Positions 1 through 11,319 of a DNA stretch of 64,000 bases are shown here, one piece after another; the first letter of the stretch is position 1; every line of letters starts with the position of its first letter. The stretch comes from Stromatinia cepivora (Eukaryota > Ascomycota > Leotiomycetes > Helotiales > Sclerotiniaceae). The notes under the pieces are model-generated. The model did not search any database. It had not been told where the DNA came from and was given only the letters and a program-made list of their open reading frames with translations. The stretch is taken from assembly GCA_014898415.1 (NCBI GenBank), contig RCTD01000014.1, positions 1,426,001 through 1,490,000 on the forward strand. Direction: 5' to 3'. A program made the translations under genes and the position numbers.

Positions 1-210
1 TTTTCAACAAGGAAAAATACTTCATGTTATCTGTAATACATGTCAGTTAATGCAATACAATAATCAAGGGTGAAACGATATATACGATAGAATTATCAAG
101 AAGAATTAAGTTATGTGAGCTTGGCGACAATTTGCTCAGCTCAGACGAACTCAATCGAACAGATTTTGCATCGCCGAAGTCTCTACACTATTTTTCTCGT
201 TTGAAGAAAC
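1..210. other. Left edge, upstream of the MFS gene
   Basis: No gene is supported here. The short stretch presumably holds the 5' leader and promoter of the MFS transporter that begins at 211; no recognisable operator or repeat was seen. Confidence 0.5.
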
Positions 211-2130
211 ATGGCAAGCCTTGAAATTCTCATGACTGAGCAGCCCTCGGGCACAAGATCCCAATTTACCGCCTTTGAGAAAGACGCACCGGAAGATCTG
301 AGAAACACCAGCGGTCGAGGTGCTCGTAATAATTTGCAGTACCTTTCTGGATGGCGGTTAAGTTTGCTCACTCTCGGGTCTGCTTGAAAGGTCGATAAGC
401 ATGGAATTCCACTAATTTTGCAGCAGACTATGCCTGAGTCTCATGCTCTCTTCACTGGATATCACTATTGTTAGCACTGCTCTTGTCACTATCTCTGACG
501 ATCTACATGCATTCAACCAGAGCAGTTGGATAGTGAACAGTTATTTGACTACATACTTTAGTAAGCTAACCCTGTTGCAATTCTGTATAATTTCTTACAT
601 TTCAGGTGCTCTAATTATATGGGCCAAAATGAGTGATCTCGTTGGCCGTAAAATAATGCTCGTCGCCGCCATTGTGATATTTTTGGCGTTTTCAGGTGGC
701 TGCGGGGGTGCTGCAACTAGTACTCAACTGTAAGGAACCCCAAAGCTTCAGTAATGCCACGATTTAACCACAAAACATAGAATCGCTTTCAGAGCCCTTC
801 AAGGCATCGGGGGTGCTGGAATATTTAGTATGGTACCTATAATTGTGGCAGAGATGGTTGTCCCGGAGCAGTATGGGAAATTCAACGGCATCGTCTCGCT
901 AGCACTGGCAATCAGTTTTCTACTTGGCCCAGTACTGGGAGGCGCAATTCCTCAGCATACAACATGGAGATGGATCTTTTTGATCAACTTGCCCATAGGC
1001 GTGGTAGGTTTAATTCTCGTACTGTTGGCGATGCCTGCAGGTTTTCCGGACAACAGACCATCTAAAGCCATCTTATTTTCGCCAAAGAAGAGTAATGTGC
1101 GGGGAGAGATCGACTATGTGGGATTCTTATTGCTCCCAACAGCTTGCGTTTTTCTTATCGTGGCTTTTGAAGAGGCTGGAGTAGCTTTTGCTTGGGATTC
1201 GGCCTTGGTAATCACTTTCTTGGTACTTGCCTTCGTTCTTCTTTGTCTGTTCTTCGCATGGCAAAGATTTCTGTTTCTGAGAAAATCTGCGAGACAACCC
1301 GTCATTCCATGGGTGTTCTTGAAAAACAGAGTTCTCATGGGTATCTATATGTAAGATCCACTCTGCACGAGCTATCATCTGGTAACTGACGCAAAATTAG
1401 ATATGCTCTCCTCTCAGGTGTCCCTTTTGTAACTCTAGTCATCGAGATCCCTCAGAGAGTCCAGAGCATTAGTAATACCTCGACCCTGATTGCAGGCGTT
1501 CGCGTATTACCCTACACGATGTCTATCGCTGTCGGTTCAGCAATCACGGGAGGCTTAACAGCAAAAGGCCGAATGCCTCCGATTTATGTGCTGATCGCGG
1601 CTACCGCACTGCAAACCCTTGGGACCGGACTACTGTACTCGATACCAGTAGAACCTTACATTCCAGCCAGCTTCTATGGGTATCAAGTGTTGGCAGGCAT
1701 GGGTGTCGGCTTGGGATTGACGACACTTTTGAACATAGCACCTTTCATTGTTGAGAAACAACTTCTAGGTATCTAAGGCTTTTGACAATGTATGCTTTTT
1801 TCAAAAACTAACAATGCTTTAGCTGTTGCACTCGGTGGTGTGACCCAAATGCGGATCCTTGGAGGAGCTATCGGCGTTGCAATTGCCACTAGTCTATTGA
1901 ACAACTCTGTCATATCAACTCTGGCCGATATCATACCTGCTGAGACAGTCAGCCACCTTCTTCAAAACATTTCTTCAATGTCTTCGCTGTCGTCGCATGA
2001 TCAAGCTGTGGTTCAAGCTGCATTTGCTCATGGGTACCACAAACAACTAGCTATGGTATTGGGTTTCTGCGCTGCTGAAGCTTTGGCGATTGGGCTTATG
2101 TGGGAGAGGACGCCTCGCAGACTCTTGTGA
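211..2130 (+). CDS. MFS drug/toxin exporter, DHA2 (14-TM) type
   Basis: Predicted proton-driven multidrug or metabolite exporter of the plasma membrane. Exons read 211-377, 424-560, 606-729, 793-1350, 1401-1768 and 1823-2130; the sum is 1662 nt, 553 aa plus stop. All five introns are GT-AG, 45-63 nt. The ATG at 211 was chosen because its frame splices exactly into the first transmembrane motif LSSLDITIVSTAL; the first in-frame ATG downstream (443) would remove the cytosolic N-terminus. Seen: hydrophilic N-terminus of about 50 residues, motif-A loop KMSDLVGRK, and the antiporter motif FLLGPVLGGAI, which is characteristic of the DHA families. Similar proteins export fungal toxins (AflT-like) or azoles; the substrate here is unknown. 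The gene is convergent with the flavin monooxygenase and forms the left end of a possible small metabolic cluster. Confidence 0.9.
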
Positions 2131-3248
2131 AGTATCAGGCTTCAATTGCAAGTATCTGTAAAGTTAGCTAATCAATGAGATGGAAGTAGGGGAATCGGAT
2201 TGTAAGTAGACCTAGGTCTACAACACGTTGACTGGGTACGTTTTGGGAGGAAATATACAGAGAATAAATGAACAGCCAGATCATATAATTTTTTCATTCA
2301 AATAATAGAGTATATTGATTGCGAAAGTAATATTTGATAGTTTGATATTTTTTTGGTCTTCTTCACGTGCAACTTCCACTTTTTTAATACTCAGCACAGA
2401 CCGACTTTCGATGGTTTAGAAGGGAATTGAACGGTTTAATCTAATTAGGTTACCGCCTTAATACATTTAAGGCTCAATAACTTATATTAATTTTGAAAAT
2501 ATCCTAACAATAGAATTCTGTTGATATATTGCCTAATTAAGTTAGACCGTTCAGTTGGCCAGTGGACCCTTCTACAATAGTTAACCTAGATTAGGCGAAC
2601 CTTTTCTTAACCAACCTCAACAACTGCCTTAGGAAAATTCCACCATTTCGTCGACGTTGATGCAATATTCATATATCATTCATGGAGCATTTCTCAGATA
2701 ACGCAACAGATTCTTCCAATTTCCCTTGGAGTTGAATTACAAAAAGGTGAAAACCGTGGGAGTAACGAACACAATGAAACCCAGTCCCAGTTATTCCAAA
2801 GAAGGAACGAAGCATATTCAAACCAGCCCTTACGATTGGACTCTGACAAAAGTCCCCTCTGCTATTCTCTGGATTGAATTGGAGCTTACAATAACCATTG
2901 CCTAGCTTTTTGTATCATCATCACTGTGGCTTTCCGTGTTTTCACTACCGTCCTTCGTAACCACAACCCTCCGCCCACTAAAATTTCGAGGCTCCGATCC
3001 GGCCATACACCGTAGCAAATAGTAACAATTAATGCCATTATCACGGATATATACAATATCCGCTGGCCTGTTCGTCGACGCTGGCCTTGTAAAGAAAGGT
3101 TTTGGTTCCAATCACCGAACTTGGGGTACTTGCAGCGAAGGTAAAAGTCAAGCTGAGATCGGCTATGAAAAGGATCAGTAATTAGTGGAGTGAATGAGCG
3201 CGTATTCTCGTTTATGAAAGATGAATACTCAGGGAAATGGATGCATGC
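2131..3248. other. Intergenic, convergent 3' regions with a MITE
   Basis: Noncoding space between the convergent MFS and monooxygenase genes. Apart from the small inverted-repeat element at 2417-2574, only short open frames without family signal were seen. Confidence 0.6.
2417..2574. mobile_element. Small TIR element (MITE-like), TA-flanked
   Basis: A 158-bp segment bounded by imperfect inverted ends. Both ends read TAGAAGGG inward and then share about 25 bp around GAACGGTYTAAYYTAATTAGG; the right arm contains an extra block (TCCACTGGCCAAC) missing from the left arm. The outermost TA on each side fits a TA target duplication as used by Tc1/mariner-type elements. There is no coding capacity. 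A related partial copy lies at 28966-29040, which supports a repeat family rather than a chance palindrome. Confidence 0.7.
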
Positions 3249-4956
3249 TTACGGATATATGACAGAATTCCAAGCCCCAGATTCATTGTACCAGCTTTGA
3301 CAGGCCTCATAAACGGTTTCCTGCATGTCTTTTCTGATGTCCTGCGTCCACTTGACTACTGCCTCTGGTTTTGGCTCCACGCTATTAACATCACCTGTGA
3401 TGATGGGTGCGATCATCTTAAGGATGTACTGGATATTGTTTTCAATGCTCATGATGACCGAAGTGTGACCAACAAAGGTGTTTGGGCCCATAATCATAAA
3501 AAAATTCGGGAACTGATCGATGCTTGTCCCCATATATGCTTGGGGACCGCCAAGCTCCTCCCAGACGCGATGAAGTGAGGCTCCTTGACGTCCCGTAATG
3601 GATAGAGGGTGCAGGAACTGTGAAGCCTTGAACCCTGTTGCTAAAATAAGGACGTCGACAGGATAAGAGCATGGTAGCACACTGAGGTCGGATTTTGCAT
3701 CAGAACTTCCCACAGTCACTTTGCTGCCTTCGACACTTAGCCAAGGCTGCGTTGTAAGAGTATACCGAGGATCACTCATGCTCTGGAGCCAATCATTATC
3801 GAACACCCGGCGCTTACAGCCAAGACTATACTGAGGTGTCAACACAGAATGATATTTCTCTGGGGCCAGCTTTCTCATATGGTCCAAGGATGCCTTCTCT
3901 GAGATTTGGCGTAGCTTCAGGTTTTTTCGGGTGAATGTTGTGTACCATAGAAGCTCAGACATCCAGCAAATCATCATTCGAACGACAAAACCTAAAAATG
4001 GAACGGAACCATAAATCTTAGGTGCGAATTTTGCGTATCCCTCCTTACCTCCTGGCTCTTCAATGCGAGGAACAAACCACGGTGGACTACGTATTATATG
4101 CGTCAAGGACTTCAGCTTGGTTTGGAGAATTGCAGGGGCAATCTGAGCAGCCGTGCAGCCTGAGCCCACAAGCACCACGTCTTTCCCTTCGAGATTAATA
4201 TCCTGAGTCCATCTAGCAGAGTGGAGAACCTTGCCCTCGAAAGTATCTCTTCCAGAGACACCTTCTGGCCAATTATTGGGATTGGTAAGAATACCGGCGC
4301 CACTAACAACAACTTTTGCTCGAATTATCTCGAGCCCAGTGGCATGTTTGAGTTTAGTCTCCGGAGAAAGATGACAGATTTCGATCTCCCATTCTTGTTC
4401 TTGCTCTTTCCATTTCAAGCTCCTGACCTCCGTATTTAAGCTAATATTGTCTGCGATCTCGAAGCGTTCTACGACTTGATTGAGATACATCAGATAGTCG
4501 TGACCTGAGGGAAAGATGGTCGACGAGGTGTAGTTTGGGGCGAAAGAAAATGAATAGAACAAGGTTGGTCTAAGGCATCTCAGTCAGAAAATGCTCCGAC
4601 TTCTATGGTTAATTAACCTACACATCACAGGCCTCCAACAATTTATTAGTTTCAATGTGGTACATAAATGGAAACCGGAGGTACTTACAACTCCCGGATA
4701 TCTATTCGCCCACCATGTACCTAATTGTTATTCTCCATCAGACTTTGGGCTTGTAGGAGATAAGCAGGTGTTCAGGTTTACCTCCAAGACCCCCTTGACG
4801 ATCAAATATCTTGAATTGGTCAAAATGGAGCTTTAGTTTCAATTGACAGCCCATGCTAATGCCTGAAGGTCCAGCGCCTATAATGATGATGGGATAGTAA
4901 GAATCAGGCGACCTTCCGTAATGATCAGGAGTAGAACTTTGGGTTGATAACACCAT
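3249..4956 (-). CDS. FAD/NADPH monooxygenase, Baeyer-Villiger type
   Basis: Predicted flavoprotein monooxygenase that inserts oxygen into ketones or related substrates. Exons on the minus strand: 4956-4782, 4720-4689, 4632-4622 (11 nt) and 4569-3249; total 1539 nt, 512 aa plus stop. Introns are 61, 56 and 52 nt, all GT-AG. Seen: FAD Rossmann motif GAGPSG at residues 27-32; the TWWANRYPGVACDVP block, which is assembled only by the two tiny exons; BVMO-type fingerprint FEGKVLHSARWT near 183-194; and a second Rossmann motif GSGCTA near 208. The start at 4956 gives a short N-terminus before the FAD motif as usual for the family. It is divergent from the P450 gene across 895 bp, so co-regulation is plausible. 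Substrate unknown. Confidence 0.88.
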
Positions 4957-5851
4957 GCTCACGGTTTGTAATGGTTTTGAATGGGCGGGGACAAAAGTAA
5001 AATCTCTTTTTCGGTGCTGACGATAGTACAACAGAAGACAATACTGCTTTTTTTTTATTCCAACAATTGGAATTCACAATCATGGGATAAAAAAATTTAG
5101 AATTCTTCATTTCAACAGTTATTATCTTCATCTCGAGGGGTCAAACCAACCCCTACGAGCTTTGGAACCGGCCGCCATCACCAGCTGGCTGGAAATGGCT
5201 GGAAAATAGGCCCCCAACTCGAGTTAGCAGTCTTCTCACCGGGGTTTCTACCATATCCCTGCGTATTATTTCATTGCTTCTCGGTGTCAGATTTTGATTT
5301 GAGAGTAACACATATGCTGGCTGGAAGCAGGCTCTTTGCAACCTACTAGATGGGTCACACCTGTCGAACTATCATTTGAAATAATCAAGCAATATAGAAA
5401 TCGAAAAGATGATGTTTGCATTGGATGAGTCAAACACGTTCAAAAAAGCTGCATCTTTACTTGAGCAAACCCTTGTATTACTTGTTTTGAAATTCTACGT
5501 ACAGCCCCTGCCTGGCCAAGTTTACTTGCACAAATCCTGGAAATCAAATCGGACAGAATATAAAACCTTTCGGTCTTGTTTGCTGCGTCGAAAATCACAA
5601 TACATAATGAGGCACAGAATAGCGGGGTAGCTTGCTCGCATGATAGTGGCGTTACAAGGCTGCTAATACGAGTATGCTACGACGATAGTACACGACGTTT
5701 CAATTAAGTGTGTGTGGCTAGTATCAACAGTAAAGGTCATATTTGGAATAACTGCTTTGATACAACCTTCTCTCTTTTCATTTAAACATACGAAACTACA
5801 CCTTTTGATCAGTCTTCTTACATTCATGTAAGACTTGAACTGTAAAACAAT
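4957..5851. promoter_or_regulatory. Divergent promoter of monooxygenase and P450
   Basis: An 895-bp noncoding interval between two divergently transcribed oxidoreductase genes. It presumably carries both promoters. A cluster of GGCTGG/CCAGC words lies near 5180-5210 and again near 5315, and could be a binding site, but no known operator was recognised. No convincing gene was seen inside. Confidence 0.45.
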
Positions 5852-7655
5852 ATGGCGATACAAATCTTACTTTTAGCCTTGTTTATCACTTACGGAGTTG
5901 TGTTACTCACTTATCGATTCTTTTTCCACCCGCTCGCACATATTCCCGGACCCCCACTTGCCATCGCAACCTATCTCTACGAGTGGTATTATGATTTGTA
6001 TCTCAGCGGTCAATATACCTTTCAGATCAAAAAGCTGCACAAGCAATACGGTATATAGCGACTATCCTATCTACTGTGACATTACTGACGTGCTTTCTTA
6101 GGCCCTGTCATCAGAATTAATCCCAATGAAGTCCATACCGACGATCCTGATTTCTTCGAAGAGATGTTCAGTCAGTCAAATGGCCGAGCACAAAAACCCC
6201 CAAATGTTGCTGAGGCATTTGGTCCATATCCAGCGGTATACCCTCTACCTCTATACATGTGAATCGTGGTTCTGATTTTCCAAAGACTATAGGAACGCAA
6301 GATCATGATCACCATCGCATGAGACGAGCCGCTCTCAACCCATTCTTCTCCAAGAAATCTATCAATGACCTTGTTTCCAGAATTCGACGTCCTATTCTCA
6401 TACTTTGCGACCGACTTGAGACGGCAAGTAAAACTGGAGAAATACTTAACATGAAGTATTTCTATGCTGCTGTGACACTGGATATTATCAATGACTACTG
6501 CTTTTCGAGAGAACCCGACAATGTCTTGAGACCAGACTTTGGACGCAAGTCGTTTGACGACGTTGATACGTTTTTGAATATTAGCTTATTGGTATGTGAA
6601 TTAGCAATGAATTGACGCAGATTCTGACAAGGAAGAACATTCATATACCTTACTTGATGCGATTTAGCTATTCACTTCCGGTATCTCCGTTCCTAACCCT
6701 TGTTTATATCAAGAATACTGAGGTCTCTAGGATAATATCAACAAAATTTTGGCTCCTGCCATGGCAGACATCCTTGATTTCCGCAAGGTAAATAATCAAG
6801 CCTTGTTCAACCCCGTCGCCATTTAACATTGTACAGGATCTTTCCAGACAAGTGGAAGCCATTCGACATGAGCATGGAAAATCTCAAATAGAAAAAGTCG
6901 TCGACAGAACTGTCTTTCATGAGCTTCTGGAAAGCAAGTTGCCACCAAAAGAGCTGGAGCGAGATAGACTACGTGATGAAGCTTTCAGCCTGGTCACAGC
7001 GGGCTCCGGTACAACGTGAGTAATCTTCATAGGGAGATCCGCAAACAATTTCTTATTAGATATCTTTAGAGCATATGTCCTCAGAGGCACCTCATACCAC
7101 ATCTCGGCCAATCCCAGGATCGCCCAACGCCTTCACGAGGAGCTCAAAGCAGCTATTCCTGACCCATTAAAACCACTTTCGCTATCAGAGCTAGAAAAGC
7201 TTCCGTATTTGACAGCTGTCATCCAAGAGGGCCTTCGCCTTGCTGATCCAGTTACCCATCGTATTGGCCGACAATTTCCAGAAAAAACCTTCGAATGCCA
7301 CGGTAAAACAATTCCAGCGGGAACAATAATGAACATGACAGCCTTACTCACCCATCAGAATGAAAAAATCTTCCCTCAGCCCGAGGTCTTCAAACCAGAG
7401 AGATGGCTAGAAACTGAGAACAAACGACTTGAGCACTACCTTGTCCCCTTTAATCGCGGCACTAGATCTTGTCTAGGCATCAATCTTGCTCGCGCAGAGC
7501 TCTATCTGATCTTAGCCTCTGTCTACAGACGATTCGACTTCGATGTCTCACAAGTCATTCGAGCGCGGGATATAGACGTTAGCCGAGACTACATTCTAGG
7601 TGCCCAGGCGAGAGACTCCCCTGGTGTATTGGTTAAAGTAAGAAAAGTAGATTGA
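5852..7655 (+). CDS. Cytochrome P450 monooxygenase
   Basis: Membrane-anchored (ER) heme monooxygenase. Exons: 5852-6050, 6102-6235, 6286-6591, 6636-6680, 6731-6787, 6837-7015, 7070-7655; total 1506 nt, 501 aa plus stop. Introns are 44-54 nt. Seen: N-terminal membrane anchor followed by [13 protein letters not shown]-helix oxygen-activation motif AGSGTT at the exon 6/7 junction; ExxR as EGLR; FKPERW; and the heme loop [10 protein letters not shown] with Cys441 as axial ligand. For intron 4 (6592-6635) I chose the acceptor after AAGGAAG because the alternative gives a 29-nt intron. Overall style resembles fungal P450s near trichodiene oxygenase, but the family number cannot be assigned by eye. 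It probably acts with the neighbouring monooxygenase; substrate unknown. Confidence 0.92.
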
Positions 7656-9288
7656 TTCGTGATACAATCTATGGGCCCTCTTTAATCTAGCGGAAACATC
7701 ACAATAAAACCCATATAACATGCATATGCATATTGAATGGCGAATATTTTCGTGAGAAAGCCCAATGACATTGATCAATAAATCAATCTCCGGTAATCCT
7801 AGGTTAAGCATATTTTTCTCCATGTTTTTGTTGGCTTACTAGCATCCTGTTCACTTACCACATTTTTCGGACCAAATAGGAGCCTGGCATTTCATGTTGG
7901 AGGCATCTTTTCAACTAATTAGAGTATATAAAGGCTTTCCGTGATAATCTTACATGATTTGACACGGACATTTTATACCGGCTGACAGAAGATGCTTGCC
8001 AGCTGACGCTAGGCGCATGTGGAGTGGCTGAGATTTTCCAGAAATTCAACAAATAGGAATGACCAGTTGGCCTAACGCAGAAATCTTGGCAAAGTAATAA
8101 TGCGGAGTCCCTGGGATTATGCAAGCAAGACACACTGTTAATTAGCGCATTCGCAATCCTACCGGCAATCCTGACAAAAGAAGGCTTGGGATGCGTTATC
8201 TACTTGGTACTACCTAATCAGACTCCTCCTCATTATTGGATCCTTACGGTATTCTCTCCTATTTGATGATTCGAAGCTCGGCACACTGGACACCGTCAGC
8301 CATCACGTAAAACGATGAAAATTATTCTGAGAGGTGCTATTAGTGCAGGCTATACAATCTTGAGCTCGTATCCTGCTGTACGACATTCATCGTAACCCAA
8401 ATCCTGAAAGTGCCCCGTGGCGCATCCACTCTCCGGAGTCCGAATACTGGTGACCTTCTGGACAAATAGGGGGGATCTCAAACCAGAGATCTACCGTCAC
8501 TAATGGAGATATACCGTCGGAAAATTTTAAATTAAATGGCGTTTACATGCCTAGGATGTTACAAGCGAACAAATAATATTTTAGTTCTATCTCATGTCAT
8601 TCCAACACAAGGAATTCAACTAATGCATTTTAGTTAGGCGAGGCTGTTTTCGGTGATGTTAAAGTTCATCCCCAAAGAAAACTTGACTTCCTACTCATGA
8701 TGAAATATCACCAGTTAGAGCCCTTCGAATACATATCAAACAATTAACAATTAGAAATCGACTAACGAAATCTAGTCCATCAAATAATTTTTCAACCTGT
8801 GTTGTTACCAGGATAAGCTTCATGATTAGCATTAGCTTTGTTGAAATACCGTGTAGAGCTATAGCTAGGGATCCTTTGAAGAAATGCGACCATGACAGCA
8901 TTTTCACCCCGTCTGAATTTCTGAGAAAATTTTGACAGGGCTGACAGCTCCTTGACATTAGTATTGACTACAATGGTGTTTCTATGGGTGCCACGAGCCC
9001 AAGGAAATTGTCAATCTCTATACACGCACCTATTGGTGTTACGATGACTTTCTGGTTGAGGGCGAGGAATAATACAGCTTTTGATATTCGACGTCGCCTT
9101 CCGTGTTACCTTGCCTCCAAACGGGGTTTTTTCCACCCCGATACACGATGGACAAATTGAGCTTACATATACTGTAAGTGTCTCCTCACCTGGTGCATTT
9201 CTCTTGCACTAGCTTACCGGAACGCTTTCTTACATTTCAATTACGATTGCGATCCTTTGGACTCTGCCTTCTATTTTGTCAATACAGC
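7656..9288. other. Intergenic region, no supported gene
   Basis: About 1.6 kb between the P450 and the seven-TM gene. Only short open frames without family features occur, including a minus-strand frame at 8695-8958. The part nearest 9288 would contain the promoter of the downstream gene. Confidence 0.5.
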
Positions 9289-10504
9289 ATGGCTGCCCCC
9301 GCTACCTACAAGCTCGGACTTAATCAAGTGGGATACGCGACTTTGGTCGTCAGCATTTTTTTCATACTGTTATCCACGATCGCAGCTGCACTCCGCGTCT
9401 GGACGAGGATAGTCAAGAGCGCTAAGTTTGGGATTGATGACTGGCTTCTTTTCGTCAGTGTCTTTCTATTCTATTTATTCTGTGCCAATATCCTGGTCGG
9501 TGTTTATACCCTCGGTGGCGGACAGATATACCTCAACCCCCTCGTGCTCGCCCAAAAGTCGCGACAGTATCTCAAGAGCGAGTATGCTATTCCGCCAATT
9601 TATGCCATTAATGTGACCACCATCAAACTTTCGATTCTATTCTTCTATCGCCGCATTTTCGAGACCCCAAGCTTTCTCAGAAACAATAGCATTGTCATGG
9701 GAATATGCTGTGTTTGGTTTGTCACGACCGTCATCGGGGATATACTTTACTGCATCCCCATGTCTACATTTTGGGATCCAACAGTTAAAGGGAAATGCTT
9801 CAACTTCGCCTTATACTTTTTGATCATGGAGCTTTTTGATATGTTATTAGATATCGCCATCCTCTGTCTTCCTTTGAAACCTATCCTTGGTCTTCATCTG
9901 CCGTTGAAGAATAGACTTGGGATACTTTGTATCTTCCTTTTGGGAGCATTGTCAGTATATTCCTTACACTATCATCAGTGACAGGTCAGTAATAAATCTA
10001 GGGTCGTTATTACTAGCGCTGTACGGATTGGATATCTCTACAACCCAAGTGATACGCTATGTAAGTTTCTGCCATCTCGATTATCAACTTCCGAGCTAAA
10101 GAAACCTAGTGTCGCTAGCACAAGCATCTTTATGGTCGGTTATCAATTTGGGAGTAGCAATCCTCTGTGCTTGCCTACCAACGTACAAACCTCTTTTCAG
10201 CAGATTTCACACCATGGGCACATCGCTCTGGAGTAGACATCTTAGCAGAAGCAGAAACACAGATGGAAGTACAGATAAAACTACCTCCGATTCGCATCCT
10301 AATCCTACAGCCTACTATTACAGAATGGGGGATAGTAATGAGGATAGCACTGGGGACACAGTATATCACACGGGAGTTTCGACACAGATACGGAGCAGTA
10401 GTGAGGCACAAGTTATACCTTTGGCTGGTGTACTAGTTCAGCGGGATGTTGATATGAATCGTTCTAGTGCTGTTGTTGGTGGAAATGAGACATCAAAAGT
10501 TTAA
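9289..10504 (+). CDS. Rhodopsin-like seven-TM integral membrane protein
   Basis: Predicted fungal integral membrane protein of the broad rhodopsin-domain/SAT4-like family, often annotated as PTH11-like; molecular role in this family is mostly unknown, with receptor-like function suggested for some members. Exons: 9289-9950, 10002-10060, 10110-10504; total 1116 nt, 371 aa plus stop; introns 51 and 49 nt, GT-AG. The ATG at 9289 (MAAPATYKLG) is used because upstream in-frame sequence has no ATG. Seen: about seven hydrophobic segments, the loop FGIDDWLL after TM2 that typifies the family, conserved Cys pair region around YCIPMSTFWDP, then a hydrophilic Ser/Thr-rich C-terminal tail of about 110 residues. 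No CFEM domain. Its place beside the oxidoreductases does not prove shared function. Confidence 0.85.
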
Positions 10505-11319
10505 TTGTTGAAGGTTGTGTAGCTTAAATTTGTCGTTTGACTCATAATGAAAAGGCTCGGGCGGTTTGATTACGGAATTTCTGGAAAGTATGAGTAGTTA
10601 TGTTTGTGTGTACATTTTTACCCCCAAAAATTGAACTGGCTTTCATTCTTATATAGTCTATAAAGAGACTAATAAAGATGTGATACTGTGGTAAAAAGCT
10701 TGGTGTTTTGTCGTGTTTCAGTTGGTATGCGTGTTCTCATATAACTTGCTACTGCTGTGCCCCCTCATGGACGATGCACGAATACCCTGTACACCTCGGT
10801 AGATGAGCTTCTTATTACTTAATAAGGCTCTTGGACTGCATGTTTTCTTTATCCTGTGGCGTGTTCTCCACTTGCTATTCACTTCCAAGTTGTTGCTACA
10901 CTTTAATTTATGGACCTTGGGAGGTGTTATACTTACTTGAGCTTCCAACATCAGGTACAAATAAATCACTTTTGTTTAATTCCATACTTTTTATTTCAGC
11001 TGGAGCTACCTGACGCTTTCATAGTAGATAAAACCTTCTCCCGATTGTAATTTACTTTTTGTTCCTAGTAAGTATCTAACTGCAAGTATCCTACCGCATT
11101 CTTTTGAGTGAGTTGAATACTAGCATTGCCACATTCAAGTCATCAAATATTCTTTTCCTTCTCCGCGGTCAAGGTCCAAATAATACTATTCAACGGTAAA
11201 TCTTTACTAATCTTCTTATAGGAGCATTTTCAGTACGAACCTACATATCACGCACGATAGAATCCTGCTTGTAGCATCCCGTTCGTAGCGTCATAACTTC
11301 AAGAGAAGGCCCAACAAAC
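10505..11319. other. Intergenic region, no supported gene
   Basis: About 0.8 kb between two same-strand genes. It contains the 3' region of the seven-TM gene and probably the promoter of the hydrolase. The short open frames present lack family signals. Confidence 0.5.

Noticed and set aside
3237..3578. Plus-strand open frame of 113 codons
   Set aside because: It is antisense to the 3' half of the monooxygenase gene, whose motifs are clear on the minus strand.
6592..6620. 29-nt intron in the P450 gene
   Set aside because: Too short; an acceptor at 6635 gives a 44-nt intron and keeps the frame with a better match to P450 sequences.
8695..8958. Minus-strand open frame of 87 codons
   Set aside because: No family motif, no credible splice partners, and composition like flanking noncoding DNA.
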